Shown: positions 1 to 10,217 of the stretch, piece by piece
Numbering within the stretch: position 1 is the stretch's first letter
Layout of the letters: each line of letters opens with the position of its first letter
Assembly (NCBI GenBank): GCA_013332095.1
Contig: JABENI010000005.1
Location: forward strand, 1-37,856
Length of the DNA: 37,856 nt
DNA from: Candidatus Bathyoplasma sp. NZ
GTDB taxonomy: Bacteria > Bacillota_I > Bacilli_A > MAG-NZ
Direction: 5' to 3'
Notes under the pieces: model-generated
Told to the model about the DNA's origin: nothing
Seen by the model: the letters and a program-made list of their open reading frames with translations, nothing else
The model's database searches: none
Position numbers and translations under genes: made by a program

Positions 1-1
1 A

Positions 2-2200
2 GCACCAGAATTAACAACAGTAACAATAGAAAGTAGCAGTAATACAGAATTTGCAAAATTAGGAGATATAATTACCTTATCAATAACATCAGATGAACCT
101 TTAAAAGATGCCCCAATGGTTAGTTTTGATGGAGAACCTGCAGAATCAGCAATATTAGAAGCAGGTAATAGTTACAAAATAACGTATACAGTAGATGCAG
201 ATACTGATGAACAAGTATTAGTATTTACGATAAACTTTGTTGATGAAGCAGGAAACGATGGTGCGGAAGTAACAGCAATAACAGAAGGAAATGGAGTAAC
301 AGTAGACAGAACAGCACCAACATTACCGACAGTAACAATAGCAAGTAACAATACATTTGATACAGCATTTGCAAAAGCAGGAGATATAATTACGTTAACA
401 ATAATAGCTAGTGAAGACATCCAAGAACCATTAGTAACAATAGCAGGACAACCAGCAACAGTTTTAGGAAGTGGGATGAATTATACTGCAAAATATACAG
501 TAGCAGCAGAAACTCCAGAAGGAGTAGTAGCAGGAATTACCATAACATATGCAGATTTAGCAGGAAACGATGGTACTCCAGTAACAGAAACAAAAGATGA
601 AAGTACAGTAACAGTAGATACAATAGAACCAACAGTATTAGGACGCTCAATGATATATGGACAAACGTATAAGATAGTTGGAGATGAAAAATTTGTAAAA
701 TATTCAGTAGATGGTGGAGAATGGGTAGTAATGTTTAAAGGTGATGATTATGTAAAAGAGTACTTAATTGATTTACATACCGAAGGAGACTACGAAATTA
801 GAATAATGGATATAGCAGGAAATGAATCTATTAACCCTAAACAAGTAAACTATTCTAAACCGAATGTGGCAAAGACACCAGTAATAAACCTTAAAGGACG
901 AGCAACAGAAAGAGTAGTAGTAGGAAGTGAATTTAATGATCCAGGCTTCGAGGCATTAGATGAAGATGGAATAAATTTAGATATCAGAGTAACACAAGTA
1001 ACTGATTTAGATACTACTGTAGTAGGTACATACTTAATATCATATACAGTAACTAATGATGATGGAGTAACAGTAACTGTGGATAGATCAGTAGTAGTAT
1101 ATAATCCAACAGCAGGTAACCCAGGATCAGGTTCAGGATCAAACCCACCAGTAGATGTAGATAAAGCAGAAATGACATTAAAAGGAAGTTCACCACTGTA
1201 TTTAAGTGTTGGTGATGAGTATGTTGAATATGGAGTAACTGTAGAAAATGCTGAAAACTATTCAGAGGTAATAATTACTGAAGAAATAAATACAAATATT
1301 GGAGGAACTTATAAAGTAAAATATTCAGTATCCGATGATGATAACAAGAATAGCATTATAGAAAGAATAGTAATAGTAACAGCGATTTCAAGTGTAGAAA
1401 TAGAAGTGGATATAGCAAATGGATTTGAAATATTTAAGGTGGATTTAAGTTCAGCAATATTAACATTAGCAGATAGTGAAATAACATACGTAGTATCAGA
1501 TACAATACCAAGTGTAGACAGTGATTGGCAAGCGATAGTGAATAATAAAATAAATCTATCACTTATTACAGAACAAATGAGTTTATACGCATTAGTACGT
1601 AACGGTGATTCATATGAAATAGTAGAATTAACTGATTTGAATCCATATGAAGAAGTATCACTAGAAGATGAAACAAAAATTATCCATAGAGTAAACGGAA
1701 AAAAAAGCACATTAGCAGATGCAACAGAAGATAACAGTTGGTTATATGATAATGAAATAGTTAAAATATATAAAAAAGGTGATAACACAGTAGTAGAATT
1801 TGAGAATAGTGATCAACAACAAATAGAAAAAATAAAAGTATACTACAAAATAGTTAAAGCTACAACACCATCAAGTCTAAGTTTAATTCCAATTGTAAAT
1901 GCGACACCTCCATCACCTACAAGTAAATTGAAGTTAATAGAATTAGATAAGGGAGAAAAAATAGCATTAGAAATTGGAGCAGATGAAATATTAGAATACT
2001 CAGTAAAATCTATTAATGATGATGAAACTACAGATACATCACAAAAGTATAAAATTGAATTAGATGAAAATGGAAAAATAGTAGTTGATACAGTGTTGCC
2101 AAAAACAACTAATACTACAATGATAATAACAATAGTAGTAGCAGTGGTAGGAGTAATAGCATTAGGATATTTAGTAATGAAGAGAAAAAAAACTGCATAA
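2..2200 (+). CDS. C-terminal part of a large Ig-repeat cell-surface protein (5' end outside window)
   Basis: The reading frame is open from the first bases, so the start lies upstream of the window. The visible part begins with at least two bacterial Ig-like modules of about 95 residues, each opening with a 'TVTI-(A/E)S-(S/N)N' strand, containing 'GDIITL' and ending with 'DLAGNDG'. A 'GDEKFVKYSVDGGEW' module follows, then two DUF5011-like domains (starting 'INLKGRA' and 'MTLKGSS') separated by a Gly/Ser/Pro linker near 1120-1150. A unique C-terminal region comes last. The tail is LPKTT (2096-2110), a hydrophobic helix and a basic RKKTA end. This resembles an LPXTG sorting signal with Thr in place of Gly, so the protein is probably wall- or membrane-anchored and may be an adhesin. 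Two decayed paralogues follow downstream. The Ig/DUF5011 architecture is clear; the ligand and true function are unknown. Confidence 0.85.
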   Translation, partial: APELTTVTIESSSNTEFAKLGDIITLSITSDEPLKDAPMVSFDGEPAESAILEAGNSYKITYTVDADTDEQVLVFTINFVDEAGNDGAEVTAITEGNGVTVDRTAPTLPTVTIASNNTFDTAFAKAGDIITLTIIASEDIQEPLVTIAGQPATVLGSGMNYTAKYTVAAETPEGVVAGITITYADLAGNDGTPVTETKDESTVTVDTIEPTVLGRSMIYGQTYKIVGDEKFVKYSVDGGEWVVMFKGDDYVKEYLIDLHTEGDYEIRIMDIAGNESINPKQVNYSKPNVAKTPVINLKGRATERVVVGSEFNDPGFEALDEDGINLDIRVTQVTDLDTTVVGTYLISYTVTNDDGVTVTVDRSVVVYNPTAGNPGSGSGSNPPVDVDKAEMTLKGSSPLYLSVGDEYVEYGVTVENAENYSEVIITEEINTNIGGTYKVKYSVSDDDNKNSIIERIVIVTAISSVEIEVDIANGFEIFKVDLSSAILTLADSEITYVVSDTIPSVDSDWQAIVNNKINLSLITEQMSLYALVRNGDSYEIVELTDLNPYEEVSLEDETKIIHRVNGKKSTLADATEDNSWLYDNEIVKIYKKGDNTVVEFENSDQQQIEKIKVYYKIVKATTPSSLSLIPIVNATPPSPTSKLKLIELDKGEKIALEIGADEILEYSVKSINDDETTDTSQKYKIELDENGKIVVDTVLPKTTNTTMIITIVVAVVGVIALGYLVMKRKKTA

Positions 2201-2212
2201 TTTAAATAAAAG

Positions 2213-2240
2213 GGTTGCTTGTTAGCAGCCTTTTTTTTTT
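2213..2240 (+). terminator. Rho-independent terminator of the surface-protein gene
   Basis: A 7-bp stem (GGTTGCT / AGCAGCC, one G-T pair) with a TGTT loop is followed by ten T residues, 13 bases after the stop codon. Confidence 0.9.
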
Positions 2241-2598
2241 GAAAAAAATATATTTTGAGAAAAGAATAATATATTTAAAACTAGAAAATAAGCACTGAAC
2301 AGGAAGATTGTAGGATTAATATAACAGAAAAACATAAATTTCTAAGTTAGTTATTAAAATTTTTTCTAAAGCAACTGACTATTAAACCAATGTTGTGATG
2401 AACGACGTTTTAAATAGAGCTATTGGAGTTAAGAAATAAAATATAACAAATAAAATTATTATAGAATTTCTAAATAGATTTCGGTATCTGAAGTCCAAGA
2501 CAGTCTAATTGTACTATAACTGAAATTAATGATATTAAGAATAAAGTAGAAAATATATACGATATAAAAATAAAACAAAAATAAAGCAAAGGAATACA
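2241..2598. other. Gene-free A+T-rich spacer
   Basis: I see no convincing open frame, RNA or repeat here. The stretch separates the intact surface-protein gene from the first decayed copy and may itself be eroded coding sequence, but nothing can be aligned by eye. Confidence 0.4.
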
Positions 2599-3470
2599 AT
2601 GAAAGGAAGAAAAAAGTTTAAAAAAACCATGTACTTATCAATGATAATAATATTAACAACAGTGTGATTGTAATATCTATATTTTTAGAAAAAAAAGGTG
2701 AATGCAACAATTAGTAGTCGTTATCTTTCATGCATCTGATGGAAGGTATACGGTAAATTTAAATAGTGGAAAGTACTTAAATATAAAGTTGGTGAAGAGA
2801 TTAAACAACTTTCTTAAATTATAGTCAACATCAATTATAATTTTTAAAACACTGAGTTGAATTAATTAAAAGCAACGGATATCAGGGAAATAGTTTTACT
2901 GAAACATAATAAAGATAGAACAGCACTGACATTATCAATAGCAAGACAAACTATTACATTAACTGAAAATGACACCCATATTCTCACTTACAAGGTCGTA
3001 TTAGAAATTCGAAATTAATGGCAAGAATTAACACAAGCTATGCTGATGAAGCAGGAAATGTTGAAGTAGGAGAATAAGCAGTAGATAATGGAACTATTGA
3101 GATCTATTTTAAGGCATCGCAATATTAAATGAAGCTAAGTGGCATTTGTAACATATTAGGCGATGAAGAATTTAAAAAATATTCATAGAGAAAAAGTAAT
3201 TTGGATAGAAATGAATCAGCAGGCGAAACCTTCTTATTGGTCAACATTCTGAAAAAGTGATAAAATTAAAATAAAGGATAAAACAAAGAGATATTTCTAA
3301 TAATATTAAAATAGTAAGATGTCATAGAAAAATTGTGTTGTATAAATGCCATAAATTTGAAAGGAACAACAACTATAAAAACATTAGCAGATGCTTCTTG
3401 ATACTAGGAATTAGGAAAATGTTTAAGGCACATACAGTAATCAATGTTGGTGAGGAAATAGTAAATGGAA
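2599..3470 (+). pseudogene. Heavily eroded paralogue of the Ig-repeat surface protein
   Basis: A plausible ribosome binding site (AAAGGA) precedes ATG 2599. The frame encodes a basic start and a hydrophobic run (MKGRKKFKK then YLSMIIILTTV), which looks like a signal peptide, and then hits TGA. Further on, in shifting frames, family fragments remain: 'YADEAGN' near 3040, 'GDEEFKKYS' near 3160 ending in a stop, and 'INLKGTT' near 3355, which matches the DUF5011 start of the intact gene. Stops and frameshifts are too many for sequencing error. The copy ends before the C-terminal region, at a terminator. It is best read as a dead, internally deleted paralogue. Confidence 0.7.
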
Positions 3471-3472
3471 AC

Positions 3473-3502
3473 AAAAAAAGTCTATTATAATAGACTTTTT
3501 TT
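3473..3502 (+). terminator. Strong, possibly bidirectional terminator after the eroded copy
   Basis: A perfect 8-bp inverted repeat (AGTCTATT / AATAGACT) is flanked by seven A on the left and seven T on the right, so it could work on both strands. It has survived although the gene before it is dead. Confidence 0.8.
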
Positions 3503-3746
3503 ATCTGTGTAAAATATTTCTTTTATTTAAAAATATTTTAAAAAAATGAAATTAGATTTATACAGAAATAATTAATAAAATTCAGAAAGAGATTAATTTG
3601 TCCACAAAGAAACAAAAAAATATGCAATAAAAATTGTAATATTTAACGGATTAACTTACTACTGAAATATTTCGTAGGTTTTGAATTTTCTCTATGCTAG
3701 AATGATAGCGAAAGTAAATAAAAATAAATTAATAGGAGTGGATAGA

Positions 3747-6700
3747 TTGAAAGTTTACAAAAAATTTTTTAAAAAAATTACTATTTAATGATGTTAATCG
3801 TTTTAATGGTATTGGTAATATTAAATCTTTTAGAAAATGAAATAAACGCTCTCGAAATTACTGGTATGACCTATGTTAATGGTAATAACTAATAACTACG
3901 GATACTAATTTTATTGAATATAGGATCAACGGTGGTAGTTATATAAATGTTGGAATTGCAACAAATAATAACACTAATAACAGGAGAAAATACCTTAATT
4001 GTAAAAGATTGAACAGGAACCACCTCAATTGTGAAACAATAACAGTTGATCAAACTGCGCCAATTATAATAAGCGAAGCAAGCATTCAAAATACAACTAG
4101 TTATAAAGCAGTTGCAGATGAAAAATTCAGCAGTTATAGTACGGATAACGGTATAACTTGGGCAACAATTGTTCCATCTACAAATTTTTTTATTAATGGA
4201 CTTAGTGTAGGAACTTATAGGGTAAAAGTAAAAGATCAAGCAGGAAAGATATCTGTTGAATCATTAATTGTAAAAATTGAGCAGACAGTACCGCTAATAA
4301 CTAGTTCAGCAAGCAGACAAATGGCTACAAGTTATACAATTACTACAGATGAACAAATCTTTAGAGGATAGTTTAGATGGTGGTCTTAGTTGGCTAAAAA
4401 TTACTCCTACAACAAATTATACAATTATTGATTTAAGGAAAAATATTTATTAGATAAAAGTAAAAGATGTAACTGAAAATATATCATTAGAGGTAACAGT
4501 AAAAGTCGATCAAACTGCCTCAACATTAATCAGTTTAAAAACTGTACAAAATACAACTGATTACCGACTAACTGCAAATGAAAAAATTAAAGAATATAGT
4601 AAAGATAATGGTCTTACTTGGATAGCAATTATACCGGATACAACTTATCCAATAAATGACTTAGTTGTTGGTAATAACTATATAAAAGTGAAAGATATTG
4701 CTGATAATACATCGGAAGCCATAACGATAACGGTTGACCAAACAGTACCAATTATAACAAGTTTATCAAAAACACAAAATACAGTTAGTTATACAATAAG
4801 TGGAAATAAGGAAATTAAAGAGTATAGTCGAGATGACGGAAAAACTTGGACCGTAATTAATCCAACGATCAGTTATACTATGACGGGGCTAAGTGTGTGG
4901 TGCTCATCATATAAAAATAAAAGATGTAGCAGGAAACGTATCCACTACATCAGTAACAATAGCCGTAGACCAAACACCACCTACGATAAAAAGTTCATCA
5001 AAGACACAATACTCTACTAGCTATACAGTAACAACAGATGAAAAAATTAAAGAATACATTAAGGATAATGGTTATACTTGGATTACAATTGAACCAGAGA
5101 TGAGTTTTACGATTGATGATTTAAGTATAGGAAGAAATAATATAAAAGGAAAAGATATAGCAGGCAATCCATCAATTACAGGAGTAGTGGTGACAATTGA
5201 TCAAACAGCACCTACGATAATAGCCGAAATAACAAGCAGTAACATTAATAGTGAGCGAGCCGAATTAGGAGATACAATTACCTTAACTTTAATTGCCAGT
5301 GAAGAATTAGTAAACGCTCCCGTTGTTACGATAATCGGAAATGAAGTGACAATGATTAGAAGGGGAATTAATTATGTTGCAACGTATACGGTAACGGAAA
5401 ATGATATTAATGGAAATATAAAGATTAATGTAAGTAATTACAGTGATTTGGCCGGAAATGCTGGTCTAGATTTGATCAATGTAGAAGTAGGAAACGTTGT
5501 AATCAGAGAAGAAATACCGACATTAACAGTGGAAACAGCAAGTAATAATATTAATGAAAGATATGCAAATTTAAGCGACACAATTGTGCTGACGATAACG
5601 GTAAGTGAGATGTTAGTAAGTGAACCCACCGTTACAGTTGCAGAAAAAAGAGTAGTTGTCACAGGTGATGGCCTAAATTACACTGCTACCTATACCGTAT
5701 CTGAAACAGATGTTGATGGACCGATAAACATTAGGATAAGCGAAGATAGAGATATTGCAGGGAATAAGGGAATAGATTTAACAGTACCGTTAACAGACAC
5801 TGTGGTAATTGATAGAAGAGCGCCAACTGTATACTAAGTTCAGGAACTCCGTCAACGTTTAATTATCAATTGAGAGCCTCCTAAACTAATAGAAGGATAT
5901 TCAATAGATGGTGGGGTAACTTGGATTAATTTAAATTCAGCGGTTGCTGAAGTAACAATTTCGATAAATTCACATAATCTATATCAAATCCAAGTGAAAG
6001 ATTTAGCAGGAAATATTTCAGAAACTAAATCTGTCAAATATTATAACTGAAGAACTGTTTTAAGACCGACCATTGAAATTACCGGATTAGGAACAATTCA
6101 ACTAAAAGTAGGGACTCAATTTTTATGATTATGGGTTTGAAGCAGTAGATGGAGATGGAACAGATTTAAATAGTAAAGTAGTGCTAACCAGTGATTTAGA
6201 TATTAACAAAATAGGAGAATATTTAATTACTTACACCGTAATAAATGGTGATGCAATAAAAAAAACAGTAGCTAGGTCGGTAATAGTGGTAGCAGAAAAA
6301 ATAACTAATTTAGAATTTTCTAAAATGCTCTTAAAAGGAAGCCATCCAATATATTTAAGGGCAGGAGATAAATATATTGAGTATGGAGTGTCAATAATTG
6401 ATGAAATAGAATATAGTGAAGTATCAACAAGTGGAACAGTTGAGGTAAATAAAACAGGAATGGATGAATTGACCTATTCTACTTTCGATTCAATCGGCAA
6501 AAAAAATAGTGTAGTTACAACAATAATAGTTAGTGAAAGAGAAGAAATTATTGAATTGGAAGTGAATTTAAATAATGGACTTGAGAAATTTATAGTGAGT
6601 GTAAGTTCACCGTTATTAGGACTAGTTGGAACAGAGATGTATTACTTAATAACTACTGAACAGCCAGTGATTAATGCTGAATGGAAAATTGTTCGAAACG

Positions 6701-7357
6701 TTATTAACTTACCGAATACTTTAGATGGAAATAATCTTTACATATTAGTCCGAAATGGTAATTCGGATGAAATTATAAAGTTGGATAACTTAAATCAATA
6801 TCAAGAAATAAAATATACTGATGAAAGAAAAATAACTTATAAAATAAATGGTAAAGAAACTAATTTAGAAAAAGCAATAAAAGCAACACAAAGCGAATGA
6901 ATATTTGATAAAGAACTTTTAAAAATGGATGAAGGAAAAGATAGTCACATTATTGAATTTGGAAATAATCAGCAGTATCAATTTGAAAAAGTACATATAC
7001 ACTACAGCGTTAGTAGAGAAATATTAAATTCACAATCCGGATTAATTCCAACTGTAAATACAGCAAATATACGAATAGTAGAATTAAAAAGTGGAGATAA
7101 ATTTACAGTACTATTAGAAAAAGGTGAGACTCTAGAATATAAAATGGAAATTTTAGATAATCAAAATAAAAAAATATCAACTTTTTACAAACTTACAACC
7201 GGAATAGGAGAAAGAATTACAATTGATACGGCCTTAGCAGTAATAAAAAACAATTATTTTACGTTGATAATGTTAGGTAGTAGGAATTATTTTTATTTCT
7301 GTAGGGGCGTATGGCTATTTAACTGTAAAAAATAGAAAAACCGCTAAAACTAAATAG
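3747..7357 (+). pseudogene. Frameshifted paralogue of the Ig-repeat surface protein
   Basis: AGGAGTGG stands before a TTG start (3747); the frame breaks after 13 codons, and a hydrophobic signal-like segment continues in another frame. About five modules of 76-77 residues follow, starting near 4045, 4276, 4505, 4733 and 4965. Each opens with '(V/I)DQT-(A/V)-P' and contains 'EYS-DNG-TW' and 'IKVKD-AGN'. Next come two longer Ig modules (5196-5830), then DUF5011-like and C-terminal regions (6060-7357) homologous to the intact gene at the window start. Breaks include a frameshift near 4362-4372, TAG 4451, a frameshift near 4895, a stop at 5837, shifts near 6050 and 6125, TGA 6898 and a shift near 7275. 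In the third frame the tail still reads as a membrane helix ending NRKTAKTK, stopping at 7357. The position matching LPKT reads LAVI. Confidence 0.85.
4045..5200 (+). repeat. Five tandem ~231-bp modules inside the third surface-protein copy
   Basis: Boundaries marked by the VDQT/IDQT codons lie near 4045, 4276, 4505, 4733, 4965 and 5196, giving spacings of 231, 229, 228, 232 and 231. The values that are not multiples of three mark indels that broke the frame. The modules are diverged, not recent identical duplications. Confidence 0.75.
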
Positions 7358-7367
7358 GATGATAATT

Positions 7368-7406
7368 CCTCTGTTCAATTATAAAATCAAACAGAGGATG
7401 AAATTT
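7368..7406 (+). terminator. Possible terminator after the surface-protein cluster
   Basis: An 8-bp perfect stem (CCTCTGTT / AACAGAGG) with a 14-base loop lies just after the end of the decayed gene. The T run after it is short and interrupted, so termination is likely but weaker than at the other sites. Confidence 0.5.
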
Positions 7407-7480
7407 TTAATCTAAAAAAAATATTAATTTTCACATTTTTCAACTGTCCATTAATATTTTTCGATGATTGGTTTTATTTA

Positions 7481-8086
7481 TTAAAAAGAGTGTATAACCG
7501 TTTCTAAAATATTGTATTCAAAGTTAGCATTAGTAAGTTTAGTAAACGTTTCAAGAAAACTGTCTAGACAATTTTTATCTACTAAATATAAAAATTTTAC
7601 ATCTTTTGTGTATTCGATATTTAATAATAAATAATCAATTTTATTTTTTATTAAATTGGCAATTGAGTAATTGACAGTAATTTCTACTTTGGTCATCTCT
7701 TTAACTGTAATTATTTCAGCTGTTTTTAAAGCGGAAGTTACACTTTGAGTATAAGCTCTTATAAGTCCACCGGTACCTAATTTGATACCACCAAAATATC
7801 TAGTCACAACAACCACAATATTAGATAAATTGTTCATCTTTAAAACATTTAACATCGGATTTCCAGCTGTACCACTAGGTTCTCCATCATCACTTGAGCG
7901 CATGGTATTTGAATTCAGACCAATTATTAAAGCAGAACAGTTATGACTTGCGTTGTAATGCTCTTTTTTTAAAGAATTAATAAATTCAATTGCTTGTTCA
8001 AAAGTATCAACACTTTTTAAACTACAAATAAATTTACTTTTTTCGATAATTATTTCATTTTTGATTTCATTTTTAATTGTTTTCAT
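7481..8086 (-). CDS. yigZ: YigZ/IMPACT family protein (UPF0029)
   Basis: About 201 residues, typical for bacterial YigZ. The N-terminal half holds the IMPACT signature: 'KSKFIC' near residue 18, 'A.HNCSA', 'SSDDGEPSGTAG' and 'TRYFGGIKLGTGGLIRAY'. The C-terminal half matches the ferredoxin-like domain of the family. Eukaryotic IMPACT regulates GCN2; the bacterial role is not settled, though nucleic-acid or translation-factor binding has been suggested. ATG 8086 is preferred over the in-frame GTG 8089 because GAGG lies six bases upstream of it. The gene is divergent from cca, and the two share a 57-bp promoter region. It looks intact and monocistronic. Confidence 0.9.
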   Translation of the reverse strand: MKTIKNEIKNEIIIEKSKFICSLKSVDTFEQAIEFINSLKKEHYNASHNCSALIIGLNSNTMRSSDDGEPSGTAGNPMLNVLKMNNLSNIVVVVTRYFGGIKLGTGGLIRAYTQSVTSALKTAEIITVKEMTKVEITVNYSIANLIKNKIDYLLLNIEYTKDVKFLYLVDKNCLDSFLETFTKLTNANFEYNILETVIHSF

Positions 8087-8128
8087 CACAGACCTCGATA
8101 TTGATTATATAAATAATTATACAATGTA

Positions 8129-8137
8129 TGATATAAT
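8129..8137 (+). promoter_or_regulatory. Extended -10 promoter for cca, placing the transcript start at or near the start codon
   Basis: TGATATAAT is a perfect extended -10 element with no good -35. The cca ATG (8144) begins only six bases after it, and no Shine-Dalgarno sequence fits in between, so the mRNA is predicted to be leaderless. Confidence 0.65.
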
Positions 8138-8143
8138 TTTACT

Positions 8144-9262
8144 ATGGAAAATATAATAAAAAAAGTTTTAAAAAAAATAATTGATGCGGGCTACGAAGCA
8201 TATTTAGTTGGAGGATATGTGCGTGATAGTCTATTAGGGATTGAAGCGTTTGATATTGATATTACGACAAATGCATTACCTAATGACATTGTTGAAATAT
8301 TTGATAAAGTATATTTAACGGGAATCAAATATGGAACAGTTACCGTTTTAATATCTGGTTATACCTTTGAAATTACCACGTATCGATTAGAAGATAATTA
8401 TATTAACAATCGTAAACCTAGTGAAATTGTGTATACAAGTGATTTAAAAAGTGACTTGAAAAGAAGAGATTTTACTATCAACGCTCTATGCCTAAATTAT
8501 AATTATCAGTTGATAGATTTTTTTAATGGAAAAGATGATTTAAATAATAAGATAATTAAAGCAATTGGTGAGCCAAATAGCAGATTTGAAGAAGATGCTT
8601 TGAGGATGTTAAGAGCTATCAGGTTTAAAAGTAAATTAGGTTTTGAAATAGAGGAAAATACTTTTCAGGCAATTATTAAAAATAGAGATTTATTAAACAA
8701 TGTTTCTATTGAACGAATTAGAAAAGAGTTAATGGGGATATTAAAAGGAGAATATTACCTAGAGATAATTGAAAACTTAATAGAAATTAATTTTGATTTT
8801 TTGAGTTGTTTTGAATTGCCTAATTTTAAAATTGACAGTTTAAATGACAGAGAAGTATACGCCTTGCTTTATCATTTGAAAAACTTTAATTTAGGAAAAT
8901 ATAAACTTTCAAATAATGAAAAATCTTTGTGTTTAAAAGTTGATAAATTTTTAAATAAAGCTAAGATTAACAATTTAGATATTTATGATAATTTAAAGAT
9001 TCTTGATAGTATTGAAAAAATATACAACTTAATTAATAATAATAAAATTGATTTTACTCTTTTAAAGAAAAAACTAGTAGTTTTAAATAAAAATGAAATT
9101 AAGATTGATGGTAAAATTTTAAAAGAATTCGGCTATAATGGAAAAATTGTTGGAACAATTTTAAAAAAAATAGAAGAAGAGATAGTTTTAAGAAAGTTAG
9201 AAAATAAAAAAGAAGTTATTGAGAAATTTGTTAGGAGGGAGTACCGTGATACAAAATATTGA
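8144..9262 (+). CDS. cca: CCA-adding enzyme (tRNA nucleotidyltransferase)
   Basis: Adds or repairs the 3' CCA of tRNAs in the cytoplasm using CTP and ATP. The class II nucleotidyltransferase core is at the N terminus: 'GGYVRD' at residues 23-28, metal-binding Asp37 and Asp39 in 'FDIDI', then 'RRDFTINAL' and 'RFEEDALRMLRAIRF' (motif D region). The C-terminal half is helical and less conserved, as in the family. The length (372) is normal. There is no ribosome binding site before ATG 8144, and the extended -10 element ends six bases upstream, so translation is probably leaderless. The 3' end overlaps the likely start of the next gene by 17 bases, so the two form an operon. Encoded tRNA-Ser in this window already carries CCA, so a repair role is at least part of its job. 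Confidence 0.95.
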   Translation: MENIIKKVLKKIIDAGYEAYLVGGYVRDSLLGIEAFDIDITTNALPNDIVEIFDKVYLTGIKYGTVTVLISGYTFEITTYRLEDNYINNRKPSEIVYTSDLKSDLKRRDFTINALCLNYNYQLIDFFNGKDDLNNKIIKAIGEPNSRFEEDALRMLRAIRFKSKLGFEIEENTFQAIIKNRDLLNNVSIERIRKELMGILKGEYYLEIIENLIEINFDFLSCFELPNFKIDSLNDREVYALLYHLKNFNLGKYKLSNNEKSLCLKVDKFLNKAKINNLDIYDNLKILDSIEKIYNLINNNKIDFTLLKKKLVVLNKNEIKIDGKILKEFGYNGKIVGTILKKIEEEIVLRKLENKKEVIEKFVRREYRDTKY

Positions 9263-10163
9263 GATAAGCAAAGAAATTAAAATAATTGGCAAAGTTAAAT
9301 TATTAAATAAGGGAATTACAAATAACAAAGAAGAATTTTACAGTTTTCGCTTATTCGATGGTGTTGATGATATCCAAGCTAGAATATGGAATGCTAGTGA
9401 TATAATTATCAAAGAAGGTGGAGTTTACCAGTTTACCGGTAAAGGCCATGATCATAATGGTAAATTGCAATTAATAATTACCGATTTTGAAATTTCAAAA
9501 CTTAATAAAAAGCAAGAAAAACTGTTTTATAAAACTGCTCCAGTTGGAAAAAATATCTTGAATGAAGAAATTAAACAATATATTAATACAATTGATAACG
9601 TAATAATAAAGGAAGTTTTAAAAGAGGTGTTAAATAGGTACGGTGAACAACTGTTAGTTTATCCCGCTGCCAAACAAAATCACCACGCCTATTTATCAGG
9701 GTTAGCATACCATACAGTTACGATGCTTAAATTAGCAGAAACATTTAAAAATCTATATCAATTTCTAGATAAAGATTATTTATATGCGGGAGTTATTTTG
9801 CATGATTTTGCTAAAATTATTGAATTGTCAGAAAGTAAAAATCCTGAATACACCATGGAAGGAAAATTGTTAGGTCACTTAGTAATTGGTAATAATTTAA
9901 TAAAAGAAATAGGAAATTATTTAAATTTTAACGATAGAGAAGAAATACTTTTTTTACAACATTTAATAATATCTCATCATGGACATAAGGAATGGGGAAG
10001 TGCTCAAAGACCAATGTTAGCAGAAGCAGAAGTTCTTTATTATCTCGATAGCATTGATTCAAAACTAGAAAGTATTCGTTTAGTATTTGAATCTACCGTA
10101 ACTGGAAAATGGAGTAAAAAAATTCCAGTTTTAGAAGGTCGGTCTTTTTATAAACATAAATAA
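9246..10163 (+). CDS. yhaM: YhaM-type 3'-5' exoribonuclease (OB-fold plus HD domain)
   Basis: About 305 residues. The N-terminal OB-fold (roughly residues 1-90, with 'ARIWNASD' and 'YQFTGKG') should bind single-stranded nucleic acid. The HD phosphohydrolase domain follows: 'HHAYLSGLAYHTVTM', 'GVILHDFAK' and 'ISHHGHKEWG' supply the metal-binding His/Asp set. YhaM of Bacillus degrades short RNA and DNA 3' to 5' with Mn2+. GTG 9246 is chosen because GGAGGG stands seven bases upstream; an in-frame ATG at 9219 lacks a good site and would overlap cca further. Translational coupling with cca is likely, which joins tRNA 3'-end repair with RNA turnover. The gene looks intact. Confidence 0.9.
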   Translation: MIQNIEISKEIKIIGKVKLLNKGITNNKEEFYSFRLFDGVDDIQARIWNASDIIIKEGGVYQFTGKGHDHNGKLQLIITDFEISKLNKKQEKLFYKTAPVGKNILNEEIKQYINTIDNVIIKEVLKEVLNRYGEQLLVYPAAKQNHHAYLSGLAYHTVTMLKLAETFKNLYQFLDKDYLYAGVILHDFAKIIELSESKNPEYTMEGKLLGHLVIGNNLIKEIGNYLNFNDREEILFLQHLIISHHGHKEWGSAQRPMLAEAEVLYYLDSIDSKLESIRLVFESTVTGKWSKKIPVLEGRSFYKHK

Positions 10164-10166
10164 ATC

Positions 10167-10188
10167 TTGTGAATTCAAGGTTTTTTTT
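10167..10188 (+). terminator. Weak terminator after yhaM
   Basis: A short hairpin, CTTG/CAAG around TGAATT, is followed by eight T. The stem is only 4 bp, so it is less certain than the next hairpin. Confidence 0.45.
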
Positions 10189-10191
10189 AGG

Positions 10192-10217
10192 AAAAAAACA
10201 CCTCGATTGAGGTGTTT
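10192..10217 (-). terminator. Terminator of the minus-strand foldase gene
   Basis: A perfect 9-bp stem (AAACACCTC / GAGGTGTTT) with loop GATT is followed on the minus strand by a run of T (the A run 10192-10198). It overlaps the foldase stop codon by two bases and separates two convergent genes. Confidence 0.85.

Noticed and set aside
172-420. Minus-strand frame opposite the surface-protein gene
   Set aside because: It is the antisense of the Ig repeats with no ribosome binding site and a composition typical of a shadow frame.
4045-5200. CRISPR array
   Set aside because: The repeats are ~231 bp, diverged and protein-coding, without short identical repeats or spacers.
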